Source of the DNA: Dipteris shenzhenensis
Taxonomy: Eukaryota; Polypodiophyta; Polypodiopsida; Gleicheniales
Length of the DNA stretch: 64,000 nt
Direction: 5' to 3' (one strand)
Assembly: GCA_047967505.1 (NCBI GenBank)
Contig: CM106538.1
Part shown: positions 31,690-43,802 of the stretch, piece by piece
Layout: the number at the start of each line of letters is the position of its first letter
Numbering within the stretch: the first letter of the stretch is position 1
Program-made: the position numbers and the translations under genes
Notes under the pieces: model-generated
What the model saw: the letters and a program-made list of their open reading frames with translations, nothing else
Told to the model about the DNA's origin: nothing
The model's database searches: none

Positions 31690-34000
31690 GGAGAAGATAG
31701 CCCAAGAACAATGCCAACATATGCTCCTCTAATGTGGACATGCACTTGTTCACCTCCACGTTGAACAATGTCACCTATAAGAGAAGGAACCTGATCAATG
31801 GTTTGCAGGCTTTGGCAGAATAGCAATAGGGACAAAGTGGATCTCTGCTCACGTGAACACCTCCACAAACCTCATAGACATGGTCGACCAAGTTAGCGTT
31901 AACATTTGTGAAGTGTAAAACACCAAACACCTGTAACATGAAAAGGATGGGTTAGCAATCGTAATAAGTTGATAACATCACTTCAATATTTTGAATTATT
32001 TACCTTTGTTCCATAACCTTATCATGAGACTTGGCTCACAAAAGCCACCTTAAAATCATCCTTTGTTGGTCCATTAGGAACATTCGCAAGAATGGTAAAG
32101 TCAAAGACCCAAATGGTTCCTTTTGCCTTCAAGAATGATACATTCTTCAAGATGTGCATAAGAGCACCTGAATGGCTTTTCTCTCATTCATAAATGATAC
32201 TTGCAATGACGAGAATTTGTGATTTTGAGAATAACACTTAATTTAATTGTAGTATTTCCAAACAAGTAAATAAGAAGTACTTTGAAATCAACTTACTGCT
32301 GCTCTATCTTCATCACAAGGTCCATCTGCAATGATGATTTGGTCCCCCATTCCCTCTTCACTTGCAACTTTAATTATGACAATAGCAATTATGCCCATAA
32401 CATTTGCAACCGTGTACTTTTTCAAATTGACCATCTCATAAGCCCAAGGTACATATGTGCATAATGAGGTAACAAACGAAGGTTGCCTTTAAAGGGCTCT
32501 CCTCTAATAATGCAAGTAGTGGCATCAAGAAGCAAGGAGAACTTAGATGTCCCACCTTCTATTATACCTCTTGGTACACCCTTGCCCCCTCAATTCTATA
32601 AAACTCCCCAATTTGTAAGTTCACAAATTCAAAAATGTAAGCATTTGGTATGAGCAATGTTACTGTGTGAGAGCAATACCTATATGTGAAATCTCCTTTC
32701 AAGAAGGTGGGATATTTTGGATTTATGACTTTGTAAGTAGCATACTTTGCAAAGTAGTTTTCCCTCAAAAACAAACCTATGAGGTGCACAATCAGATAAT
32801 TCAGTGATACTTAATGAGATCAATGAAATTCCCCCCCTACAAAATTCTCTTTTGAAGGAATGATAGCTTTTGCAATTGCTACATTGTGTGGTAAGGGTAC
32901 AAACTTTGAAGGATCCTTAGATAGAATGTATGAATTAACCTCATCATTCTCTTCTTTGCAAATTAGTTGTTTGCTTGCTACAAGTACAAATATTGAAAAG
33001 TATAAGATTTCATTTCAAAAGAAAAATCCTAGCACTATCAATCACCTTTCATTGAAATTGATACTCTAATCATAGGTTAATATTTTAGTCTCTCCAAAAC
33101 TACATTAAACTATTTATCTTAGAGAAACATCATACATATTAAGGAAGGGTACAATTAACATAGGCAATTATGTATATAAACTATGAAACAAAGAGAAATA
33201 AATATAAATTGCAAATAATATATATTCAAAAAGATTTTTTTTGTTTTTTTGCAAAATCCAATGAAAAACATTAGATAATCATGCTATGACAAAGCATACA
33301 AGTGAAAACAAATACCAAAGGATAGTTTTGACTCAATCAGAGTTAATGTTTACAACATCATTAACATCAATTTTAGGAGAATGTGCCATCTTCACCAAAT
33401 GTCTTTCACGTTTTACTTTTGTTTTGCGTTGCACATGCGATGTGATTATCGACTTAAAACCAACATACTCTGGGTTCTCTTGTATGAGCCTCTTCACTGA
33501 GAAAAATGAAAAAAACTAACAAATAAGGTATTTGCAAAGTTCAAATTAAAGAATGCAAAAGCACTATTTCAAAACAAACCTTGTGCATATGCCTCTTGTG
33601 CAACCTCTTAAAAGGAAGTCTTCAAAGATCGACATACACTCTTCTTGATAGGAGAATTTTTTGACAAAACTTCCTTAGGGGGCTTGCTTGGAGATGCATA
33701 TATAGAAGGAGTTGACTTGGGAGTCAGCGAGGATGCGCTTTTTTCCATTAACGAACATGTTGAAACAGTAGGCGCCCCTACAACAAACTTGTAGAGTAAA
33801 AAATGTGTAGTGACATTAAAGTTAAAGGGAAATGGAAGGGAAAGCATTTAAAAAAAGAGAAATGGAAGGGAAAACATTAAAAAATAAATGTGTTCAATTA
33901 ACGAAATTGCCAAAACAAACAATTTCAATCACGTGTGAATCTAACAAAGAGTAGGCGACATGTGAATCTAGCATAAAACAGGCTGGGCATGTGATCGTAT
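31690..34000 (-). pseudogene. Decayed multi-exon gene, possibly the accessory (OB-fold/RPA-like) gene of copy 2
   Basis: Several minus-strand open pieces have splice-like borders. One follows TTTTCTCAG near 33500 and reads VKRLIQENPEYVGFKSIITS. Another follows ATTTGTACTTGTAG near 32970 and reads SKQLICKEENDEVNSYILS. Others lie at 32789-32562 (FTYRYCSHTVTLLIPNAY) and about 32450-32290 (ANVMGIIAIVIIKVASEEGM, resembling an OB-fold strand pattern). No family can be named with confidence. The position upstream of RepHel parallels the RPA-like gene of copy 3, which is the reason for the suggestion. Stops and frameshifts show that it is dead. Confidence 0.35.
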
Positions 34001-35390
34001 ACAAGCAGAAGAAGTAAACACAACAATTTGATGAAGCGAAATAGAAAAATTAAAATGCCACGATCAGATACAGCAGAAAATCAAAGCATGAGATTCAAAA
34101 AGGTGACATTGGAGGAAGTACGTTTTCGTCGACCGTGGACTCCCTCTAAAGAAACCCTCAAGTGTCCAAAGAACATTCGAGTGTGTCTAAGGTAATCCTA
34201 ATAGCTTAAAAGCCTCTGTAAGGAGTGGGAAAAGACTTGTGTTGTGCACTCTCACTCTTGCACTCATACAATTTCACTCTCTATGAACCGAACAGCAATG
34301 AATGGAAACACAAGATGATAGCGATTGCAAACAGTGGAAGCTCTCTAGAAAAATGAGGCACTGTGAGGGAACTTTAGTGAGGAAGGCGATTAGAGCAAAA
34401 CATACAAGCTGGAGGCAGAGTCTGAGGAGGGAACGAAAATATTGGGTGCGCTAGAGCAGCAAAGAGACAGGAGAGGAGAGGCGAGGAGGGGTCTACCAAA
34501 TAAGAGGACGAGAAAAATGTTCACATTGGAGGGAGTGGGTTTCATTGAAGAAGGTAGAGGACATAATAGATAAGCGGAATGAATTGACAGAAGATCAATG
34601 ATGAGGTAGCAATGAAGAGTTTGTACCTTCATAGTTCCAAAAGAATTCAATCAAAGTTAAAAATTAGGTTCGTTCACATAGTCGAAACACAACAAAAAGA
34701 ATTGCATAAATACAAGAAACATCAAAACAGTATCAATGGTTTACCAGGAGCTTCCTTGGGTCTCTTCAACGCATCATTTCCACCTGCCAAGACGAGAGCT
34801 TTCTATTAATTTGGCATGTTAGGAGGTACTAATAGGTCAGGGCAGGCTTTTGCTAGTCTTGCACAAAAGATGTAAGGATATTAGATACGGAAGTAAGGAA
34901 GGACGTTTCAAGCAAAAGGAAGGCAAATGAACAAAAATCCACCCTTTTTGAATGCACACTTGTCTGTTTCCATCATGTCTGTCGATCCCTCCAGTGCTCG
35001 CATTTGTTTTCTTCCCAACGTATGAAGGCAAGTGCAATAGAACTGCATAACATTCCACATTTATAGAGGAATGAAGCAGAGCATCACACCGCACGCCAAG
35101 GATTTTCACAATTCAAACAACAAAGGTCTCTACTAAGACAATCCAAGAATCGTTGAAAATTAAATTAGTAGACTTAATCAACAGTAATTCAAGATGGTGC
35201 ATTAAGACGTAGTGCAAAATTGGTTCAGCCAGGTAGGGGCCCTACAAGAGTTGAATCTGTGTTAGAGGCATGCAAAATTAGCCGAATAATTGGATTCATT
35301 TGCATCGATGATGCAGCTTTGGCTCAAACAATTTTGAGAGATTCATTAATTCTCTGCCTGCATGCATTTCTTCGATCATGTAGCATCATT
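34001..35390. other. 1.4 kb without a recognised gene
   Basis: Short frames only. Possible 5' non-coding end of Helentron copy 2. No domains, and no long repeats seen. Confidence 0.4.
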
Positions 35391-35392
35391 TA

Positions 35393-35530
35393 TATAAATA
35401 CTATATATGTAATATCTATTTTTTGAACATGACATATATGCTTCTGGAACAATGTGAACATTCTAAGACTTGTTTCGTTTGTATAAATACTATATATGTA
35501 ATATCTATTTTTTGAACATAACATATATAC
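35393..35530. repeat. Two 48-bp direct repeats, period 88 bp
   Basis: TATAAATACTATATATGTAA starts both copies (about 35393 and 35481). They are nearly identical over about 48 bp and sit in very AT-rich DNA. Confidence 0.9.
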
Positions 35531-37925
35531 TTGAACCTTTGTTATAATTCTACTTTATATATGAATACAGCTTGGTTTTATGTACTTCTATTTAACCTTT
35601 ACTATACTTATGTTTAACATGTACATAAAGCTTGGTGCGTACATTCTATTTCATGATGAAATACATTTTATTTTACAATAAAATAGTATGGATATTTTTT
35701 TAAGTGGTTCTATTTATGTATACGTACATGTTATTATGAATTGATGTATGTACCATGTCTTGATTTCAGTGAATAATATATACATTTTCAACTGCATCTC
35801 GCCACTATTAAGTGTATTAATATATTACAATGTACATACAAATGTTATTCCATAATAGAATAGTATAAATACTCTAAGGATTTTTATTATACATTATAAC
35901 ATTGTAAGATTTTTCTATACGTACTTACTATGTAAAATGTTGCAACTCATGGCGTATGTTAGAGAAAAAAGAAAAAGAATAGACTTATCATGGAACACCG
36001 GCACTATTCACAGTGTGTGGTTGTAATACTAGCTAATATGCAAGAAGAGGAGCTCAGACATGTCTTCAATGTGAATAGTAAGGTTGTACTTGCTTTCGTA
36101 GAACACTTAGCAAACATTGCATTTAGAGAGCTATGTATCAGCTGGCCAAAGTTTGAGATTCAAACTTGGTTATTGAGTGAAGGATACCTATGAGGAGAAT
36201 GTCTCAAAATTGTCGATCGAATTGGCATATCTACACAGTCGCTAGATCATCAATTCTCTAGTGATCCTCATTTTGAGAATAAGGCTACTTTGATTTGATT
36301 GAACAATTATATAAGGATTACAAAGGCAAGGGTAGTTGCTCAAAAGAAAAAGTAGATGTGCAATAAGTTTGCAACGTTGTAAATTTTAACATTGGTTACT
36401 TCGCCTTCTGTTAGGTTACTACACTGTAGGCGAGTCATTTTTTTACCAGAAGCACATATAGGAACTGGCACATTTACACAAGTCAGCAAGGTCAAGACTT
36501 TTTAGGAGACTTTCAAGGATGGTGTGTTTGCTTCAAACTGTTTTGTAAGAAGTAGTAGTCAAAACAGTAAAGAATTGCTTGCACTATTGGAGGTCACATG
36601 TGTACATGTTATGCATCTAGGTATTGTCAGTGCAGTAGGATTAGTCAAGGTCATGTACAGGTACTAGAACGGTAGCCACTTGGATAGATGGTTATACTTG
36701 ATTAGTGCACATTTGTAGCCAAAGACTTTTTAGATATAGTGGGTACTTTGGAATGTTTTAAGTGCCATATATTTGACATTATCAATGGCTTGATCAAAAT
36801 TGTCAAATATATACACAGCAAAGGCATTCCACATAACAACTTGCACTCCAAAAAGATAGTGGTTCATTTTTCACAAGAGATGATGTTTTTGTTGGCTTAG
36901 TGGGGTGGAGCTTGAGCACTAAAGCTGATACATTGAAAACATTTCCAACTCTTCATGATGATACTGTAGAAACATTCCAATAACACAAATAGAAGTTTCG
37001 ACATATTGAACCTGAATGTTTTAGTATCAACCCAGGCCGATATTGCAAAGCACAGGATGTCTACTCACTTTGCTTTAACATAAGTAAATTAGCAAAAGGG
37101 ATAGAATGTACTAGTGCACCCAAGGCAAGATATGTGCTGAATAAGCTTCATGATGTATGTACAAGAGCATTCTCTGTTAGTGCTACCCATCGTCTTACTA
37201 TTGATGACCTATCTGAAACAATGATCAATGCTTGTCATCTTGGAATAGTGGCTTCTACAAATGCAGGACTTCGATGTAATAATAGTAAATAGACAAAATT
37301 TGAGATGTCTTATGCAAATTGTAACTTGTATTTGCAATATACGTATACAATGTACCCGCTCGCTTGTTCTTTTCTCTTGTGCTAATTTTTTATGGTCAAA
37401 AAAAGTTATTGGAAAATAAGTATTTCTCACTGCTTTTTCTTTATTTTTGCAATTGAACATTTTAATACAATTGTTGTTTTTACTCTTGTTATTGAAGGAT
37501 GAATAAGTCATACTGTATTAGAGAAGATCTCGAAAAGGTACTTAAAAACTACAAATATGATGGTACTAAAAAATCCAATTGACAAGGTACAAGCACAATA
37601 TCTAGGGGTTTCAATTTACCTCTGTTGCCAAACACTATCATTATATGACTTCATTGCTTTAGTACATCTAAAATACACTTTTACTATCATATGGAATCTA
37701 TAAATATGTACAGTACATGTATCTATACGTGTGTACATGCACGTACATGTACATGTACGTATGTGTATGCATCTCTACGTGTGTACATACATGTATTTGT
37801 GTATGTATAAACATACTAACATATTTCATATATGCATAGACATAATAGCATATTCAAATATATTGCAATTTACATTTCATATTGAAAACATGTACACTAA
37901 TCTCACTAACTTTTTTATTGGTTTG
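35531..37925. other. 2.4 kb, AT-rich, unrecognised broken frames
   Basis: Plus-strand frames at 35990-36193 and about 37030-37290 (for example DVCTRAFSVSATHRLTIDDL) look coding-like but match nothing I know. They could be decayed leader exons of the RPA-like gene of copy 3 or another gene carried by it. Purine-pyrimidine TACATG-type repeats lie at 37715-37815. Confidence 0.35.
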
Positions 37926-38625
37926 ACAGGTACGCATGCTTTAGGACATGAAAATGAAAAAGCAATTATTAAGCACCCAGAAAGGAGAACATGACGATGA
38001 GCATTTGCCTGCTGCAAAAATAACTGCTATTGCTAAAATTAACACCACCAACACAAATAAATACTCCAATGTACTAGGTAGAATCCATACGAAAATAAAC
38101 TCGAAGCTTGAGGTTGTACAAATAAAAGTCCTCGAGATGAACATACGAGATGTTGCATTTGAAGGTATCATTTTAAATAGATACATCACATACGATAGGA
38201 AAAGGACTCCAAATACCAAAATGTCTGTGTGGATTTGACTGACTGATTGCGACTGATCATTGTCAATTTACAACTTGACAGTACCCTCATTACTTTTCAC
38301 GAGACACTAATTAAATGAGACGTGTGTTCGAGTTGAAAATTTTCAAGTAATAAGAAGAAAAGGAAACATATATGAAAAGGGTGACTCAAAATTTCTAATC
38401 AAAGTAACCAGCGGGACACGTATGATATCAATTCCAAATTTCGAAGTTCGCTTGCAAATGTTCCCAACAACAAACATTGCAACCTTTTCCAATGAAACGG
38501 AGAGATTGATATCAGGAACTGTTCAATTCGTTGTACTCGCAGATGCAAGATACATCAAAGGGCAATACACAAAGCAACACTATCTGAAAGTTGATGACGG
38601 AACTACGTTCGCGGATATGACAACA

Positions 38626-38728
38626 GTAAGTACTATTCATCATATAAAACTGACAAATGTCAACAACCATTACCTTGCTCATGCTTCTAGTTCGGTTCAA
38701 TGTAACTACTTTCTTACTTGTACTACAG
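38626..38728 (+). other. Intron of RPA-like gene (103 bp)
   Basis: Donor ACA|GTAAGTAC at 38626, acceptor TACTACAG| at 38728. Phase 0; it joins ADMTT to LAFWEDF. Confidence 0.7.
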
Positions 38729-38965
38729 CTTGCTTTTTGGGAGGACTTTGAAGATGTTAAAAAAAGTATGCTTGAGGAGTTGCCCAGTGGTCACACAATA
38801 GCATATGTTGTCAAAAATGTAGGGCTCACAAACGATGCAACGACAACAAAGAAACTGCTATTCACATACTACTCTTTCACATTTCCTGTAACGTATGAGG
38901 AAGATGTCAAGAAGCTAGCAGATGTAGCTACGTTCCGTAAATCAGAAAAAAGCTTTGTAAAAGAG

Positions 38966-39065
38966 GTAACGTGCTTTTTCATTTTTTCTTGCACTTCACC
39001 TCTACTTTGAAATGCATACACAATTTAAAAATAAATTGAAAATTTTGAACTTTTTATGTCAATAG
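38966..39065 (+). other. Intron of RPA-like gene (100 bp)
   Basis: Donor GAG|GTAACG at 38966, acceptor GTCAATAG| at 39065. Phase 0; it joins SFVKE to IIGEFIF. Confidence 0.7.
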
Positions 39066-39100
39066 ATCATTGGAGAATTCATCTTTGAAAATACTGGAGC

Positions 39101-40720
39101 ATGCATAAATCCAATGGCTTTTGGATCAGTGATGAGGACACTCCAGTTTGGGGGCTTGACATAGGATTCACTTGGGTTCAGAGGGGTGTGCCTATTAGGT
39201 ATTTGGGCTACCAGGTCGGCTTGGATATTTCTTCCACGCAGCAGTTTGCTCCCGTTTTGGAGAGCATCAAGAGGAAGCTTCTTTTTTGGAGCTCAGCAAA
39301 GTTGGATCTTGCCTCTAGAGTTGTGGTGGTCAACCAGGTCCTCTTGGCCATGGCCTGGTTTGTTTGTTCATGCTGGTGCCATTCTAGGGACTACATCATT
39401 CAACTCAAAAGACCGATCAGAAACTTTCTTTGGAGTGGGCTTGATGGCACAGCAGATGCCTTAGCCAAAGTGGCTTGGGAGACCCTCATCCTCCCTACAC
39501 AGGAAGGGGGTCTCAATATTATCGATCCAGATTTACAGTGCAGAGCTTTACTTTGCAAGATGGTGGTGCGGGGACTTATGCCAGGGCAGGAACCGTGGAA
39601 GGACTTTCTTATTAGCAGCATACAGAGGTGCACACCTTCTTCAGGAGGAGACTGGATGAGCAGTGTTAGGTGGATCTTCACCACAGCACACCTCAGATCA
39701 CCTTCGTCCCCTCTCATGGTTGCCATTCTAAAAGCTTGGGCCAGTTTCAGAAGCACTCTTTAGAGGATTCCTCCTTCCTCTCGCGAAGAGATTGATAGGC
39801 AACCCATCATGTGGAATCACAATATTTGAGATGATCATGGCAGACCACTGGGTGCCTCACTCTACATGCAGTGGTCCAGGTGGGAGAGGGGACTTGCATC
39901 ATCTTTGGGGTCTTGGAAGGCTTTCCACAGGCTTCCAGAGGAGACCAAATCAAGGTTGACAGGACATCTCAGAGGGAGTGCAGGGAGGATCTTGCAGATT
40001 GAGGCAGCCCTTCCAGAGGTTTGGGTAGACACAGATGATATGCCACTCACTTCCTCTACTTGGGCAGGTACTTTTATGAGAGGCAGTGTTCCGCTTCAGG
40101 TTTTGGCCTTTCGAGATGCACAGGAGGATGCTTTAGTTTTTAGTGTCCATGATGGTGGCAGATTGCTCAAGTCCACAGAGGACATCTTGCTTGAGTCTGC
40201 TTTTCAGCCTATCAGGGTTGTAGGTCTTTTGGTGCAGGGATCAGATTCAGAGTGGTTCCTAGACCCAGACCCCCGGCTACTCTCCACCGGGTCTTGGAGG
40301 CTCTGGCTCTATGGGGGAGTTCCCATCAGATATTTGCAGTGGGACCCCGGAGAGTGGGAGTGGATTGACGCAGGGCATCGAGAGAAGAGCATCCCCTTCT
40401 TTCGTTACACGGTCAGTAATGCTAGGAGATTTCAGCTCAGTAGTAGAGGTTGGAGACCTTCCAGAGTTCCTCATTGGGAGACATTTGATATCACTGCGGA
40501 TCTGCAGAGGTGCTTCTAGAGGAGACTCTGGAAATCCCACAGGAATAAAAAGATCACTATCTTCTTTTGGCTCTCTATCTATAGTGGGATTGCAGTGAAC
40601 CTTTGGAGGTCTAGGTTCGGAGCCGACCCTACTTGCCCTCGCTACCTCTCTATTTCAGAGATTATTCAGCATTGCTTATGGGATGATTTGGATGATTTGG
40701 ATGGGGGTAGCCAGGATTTT
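39101..40720 (+). pseudogene. LINE ORF2 C-terminal half (post-RT region and zf-RVT)
   Basis: A single frame runs the whole way with only three in-frame stops seen (39761, about 39829, 40517). It has GVPIRYLGYQVGLDI, LLFWSSAKLDLASRVVVVNQ and NFLWSG, then VAWETLILPTQEGGLNIID, all typical of the region after the RT palm. The zf-RVT end reads IFFWLSIYSGIAVNLWRSRF, CPRYLSISEIIQHCLWDD (about 40555-40690). The absence of frameshifts points to a younger copy than the LINE at 1-2.5 kb. It cannot be active, since the RT palm and endonuclease are missing. Confidence 0.88.
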
Positions 40721-41311
40721 CAGTCACTTTGCCCACTCCCCATATGACATGGGGCTCAGTGGCTTGGCTTTCTCTTATAGGGCCTCAGATATTCTATGAG
40801 AGATTTGACTCCTCTCGGGCCATTTCGGTTTGACGTCATCAGACTGAGTCCTGTTCATTGGATGTGGTACCACACCTTTCTTTTACAGTTGTACATGCCT
40901 CTGTGGATACTTCTTGGGAGATTCTAGCGAGCATAGCATCCTAGCATATCTGGAGAACCAGATGCATAGAGGCTTTGGAGGGTACTCAGGTTCATCCCTC
41001 ACACACATTGGCTAGTATCTAGACAGACACCATACATACTTTGATGGCCGTATGGACGGGTATGCAGGGAGACTCCCGTGCAGCCAGCTAGGAGGGGTTC
41101 TTTCTTCAGGGAATGGAAGGATTCTCCTTTCTTCTCTGAGACTACTACAGGGTTGAGGTGGCACTTTCAGCCTCAGTCTTGGTTGTTTTCCACCTTACTC
41201 TGAGGGGGTTTTTTATTTTTCCTCATGATTTCATGATCTATTCCGCTTTGAGCTTGCTCTCGCGGGTTTTTCTCTTACTTAATAAAAGTCTCTTTCTTGG
41301 GAAAAAAAAAA
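39101..41311 (+). mobile_element. 5'-truncated LINE inserted in the RPA-like gene, with poly-A tail and TSD
   Basis: Starts at 39101 right after ACTGGAGC (39093-39100) and ends in an A tract (41302-41311). ACTGGAGC is repeated at 41312-41319, an 8-bp target-site duplication. Removing 39101-41311 plus one TSD copy restores the host reading frame (ENTG|APYF). An AATAAA signal lies at 41281-41286, 15 nt before the A tract. The insert is 2211 bp long and carries only the C-terminal half of ORF2 and the 3' UTR, which fits target-primed reverse transcription with 5' truncation. It is the same family as the remnants at 10.0-10.8 and 61.6-63.5 kb. Confidence 0.92.
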
Positions 41312-41965
41312 ACTGGAGCACCATACTTCAATACCTGCGTGGAATGCAATAACATGGCATCATTAATTAAAGTGGCACAAGAGTCCTTTTTCTGCGAACG
41401 TTGCAAAAAGAAAGTTGACCCTGTACATGTTGCACAAATCCATGGCCAAGTCTTAGCTCTAGACGGAGAGATTGTCAATATCACTGTACATGAACCATGG
41501 CTCCCTGCTTTTATGCAAATCGATGAAGACATAGTTACCTACTTTCTGCAAGATGAGGTTGCATTCCGCCAAAAGATATCCATGATAAAGAAATTTGGTG
41601 AATTTCATGTCAATGCGTCTATGTGCATTACTAGTTTCAATGATATAGAACAGATCTAGTACTCAGTTCTTGCCAAACAATTCCATGAAACTACACTCAT
41701 CTTAGCCAGAGGATCAAAAAAAAAGGAAAGGCAAAAACAGGCAACTAGACAGTTGTACATATGACCTTGTTTGCAGCAACACTCCTATCACTTTTTTTCT
41801 TCAGCTGCTGTTGTAAATAATATTATAGGTTTTTGCACATGGTGTGGAGTTACTGTACTGTTTCAATTGCAATAAAGCTAGTCGTGCAATACTTTTATAT
41901 AATATTGTACCATTAGGATATCACAAAAAACAATGACAAAGTAAAAAAAAGTACTATCTAGACCT

Positions 41966-42397
41966 GTGCAACAATTAATTTCACTTGACAATGTCTTATT
42001 AAGTCAACGTTGCACACGAATTTTCAATTATCCATTCATAACTAGTAATTGTCTAATTAATTCTATTTCATATTGCATAGAACAGAGTCTAACATCCATG
42101 ACCTTACGTTATATAATGCAACATTTTATGCAAAAGCTTGAACAACGGGATAACATGGCACTATCTTGTTTATCATGCGCCCTTGCACCGGAGTTTTTAC
42201 AAAGTCTTCATAATGTCCAAACACCAAGCGAGTATCTCTATCAAATGGCTTTACCAGCTGAACAAGGCGGCCTATGGGGTGATCACTTTTCAATCCAGTG
42301 GGCATCAGATTACTACTCAGACCTATTACTGTATGGTTACTCGTATCATAATAACATTAACATGGCAGTCACTTTCAAATGCCTCCTGTGCAAATAG
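41966..42397 (+). pseudogene. Helentron copy 3: OTU-like cysteine protease domain
   Basis: The text SNCLINSISYCIEQ near the N-terminus fits the catalytic D-G/S-N-C-L-F/I-R-S-I block of OTU proteases, with the nucleophile Cys in place. About 60 residues on, the text PAEQGGLWGDHFSIQWASDY matches the conserved WG(D/E)..L.ALA..Y block. OTU-like domains are known in some Helitrons and Helentrons. The aspartate before NC and the final histidine cannot be confirmed, so activity is doubtful. The frame is 143 codons long and lies between the RPA-like gene and the RepHel part. Confidence 0.5.
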
Positions 42398-42440
42398 CAT
42401 ACGATGATAGACCTGGTCATACACAACACTTGAGCCAATT

Positions 42441-43260
42441 TTGCCTACTCTCGATCAGTACCCATGTACAGAAGAATGTATACCAACTATCTATACCAAA
42501 TATGAACGTCGAATAACTATGAGTCTTGATCTAGTCAAAGAAACTCAAGAGATAAACAACATTGAAATTAAAATGAAATCAATTCCTCTAGCAATGCAAG
42601 ATCATGGCGACATCATAAACACAATGTTAAATACAAAAAGAAAATGCAAAAAGTGGACAATTGAGAACAATGACTCGCTTCATGAAATAATGGACAGAAA
42701 CAAATGCAGTAATGACAAAACAATTGCAGAGCAATTTATAAAACAAGGAGAGGCCAATGAATGGAATAGTACGCAAGTCGTTGCGCACATACGAATCTTA
42801 CGAAAAAAAGCCAACAAAACATGCTGCAAGAACAAAGTGATGATACTACAATGAAGAATTTCAGCATTCAAGTGTCAAAAAAACATTCGAAATGCACACG
42901 GGAAAGTATTTCCCCACCAGCCTTGAATGAGAAAAAGAGAACAAGGAACAGGAGCACCCACTATTCTCATAGTCCATGGTCATTACACAACGATGAAAAG
43001 CTTCTTTCAATGCTACAAGTCGAAGGTTGTACATGCTTTAAGCATGCTATTGTAGATACTCCTACATACGCATGCTACTGTTGTCATAGGCTATTTTTCC
43101 TTCAGCAAGTAACAGAAGCAAGCGAAACTGTAATAACGTTCTTGCGTGAAGCATCGGCTCAACTTTGTTGACAATGCAAATGTATGCAAAGCTTGCTTGC
43201 AAGACATTAACAAAGACAAAATTGCACGATATATTGATCCAACTAAAATGGAATTAAATA
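42441..43260 (+). pseudogene. Helentron copy 3: SANT-like and zinc-finger N-terminal region of RepHel
   Basis: 42441-42854 contains KWTIENNDSLHEIMDRNKCS and EWNSTQVVAHIRILRKK, a SANT/Myb-like pattern. 42821-43171 contains SPWSLHNDEKLLSML and YACYCCHRLFF. A third frame continues with VCKACLQDINKDKI near 43180-43230. It is the counterpart of 30421-31005 in copy 2, and three frames are needed to read it. Confidence 0.55.
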
Positions 43261-43329
43261 CATCTATCAAAGAGATATCAAGTTTAAACTAGCTCGAAGA
43301 ACGCTTGATATAACCATGTGCAACTTTCA

Positions 43330-43610
43330 CATAGATACGACAATACTCTGAATATGGGCAATGCATCATGAAAGGAAGCATCATCAATGTACCAAAGAAC
43401 ATAGATAATGTATAATCCGTTTTGCCACGCCAACTAGATGATGGAACAACAATTATTGTTGCAATAAAAAGACGTCTCCAGTACAAAAATCCATACACTG
43501 CAGGAATCGTGCGTCCTAACCATGTTATGAAAGCTCTACGTATCTTGATTGACAAGCCTATTTACAAAGAAGCAAACGTAGCAAGGCTACCACATTCAAT
43601 ATTTCAATAG
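43330..43610 (+). pseudogene. Helentron copy 3: conserved GSIINV module
   Basis: Reads KGSIINVPKNIDN, then SVLPRQLDDGTTIIVAIKRR and LQYKNPYTAGIVRPNHVMKA, the module also present upstream of Rep in copies 1 and 2. Function unknown. One in-frame stop lies near 43410. Confidence 0.65.
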
Positions 43611-43802
43611 TTACAGACGAGGACACCAACATTGAAAATATAGAGAACTGTATCGATGTGCACAAAAGTAACACAACTAAAATATACATAAACATGCTTT
43701 TGCATGGTTTTATGAGTTCGCATGCTATCTTTGACAATGAACTCAAGTACTAGCAATAGCTCCAAGTGAAGACCAAACTATCTGGAACACCTGCACAAAC
43801 AG

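Larger units (their letters stand above)
37930..41659 (+). pseudogene. RPA-like (single-strand DNA binding OB-fold) gene of Helentron copy 3, spliced, split by a LINE
   Basis: The exons have clean GT..AG borders. A first recognisable exon begins at 37930 after TTTGACAG; the coding text then breaks near 38238. The next runs to 38625 and is followed by a 103-bp intron (38626-38728). The exon 38729-38965 is followed by a 100-bp intron (38966-39065). The last exon starts at 39066, is split at 39100 by the LINE, and resumes at 41320 up to the stop at 41659. All three junctions keep the frame. The protein has OB-fold text (YLKVDDGTTFADMTT-LAFWEDF) and a C-terminal zinc ribbon of the RPA70 DBD-C type: FNTCVECNN and FFCERCKKKV. 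RPA-like proteins coat single-stranded DNA, and plant Helitrons often carry one. A frameshift or stop near 38236 and the LINE insertion make it dead. Confidence 0.7.

Noticed and set aside
31690-34000. POT1-type telomere protein for the exon series
   Set aside because: Some OB-fold-like strands suggested it, but no POT1 signature is present, and the position next to RepHel makes an element gene more likely.
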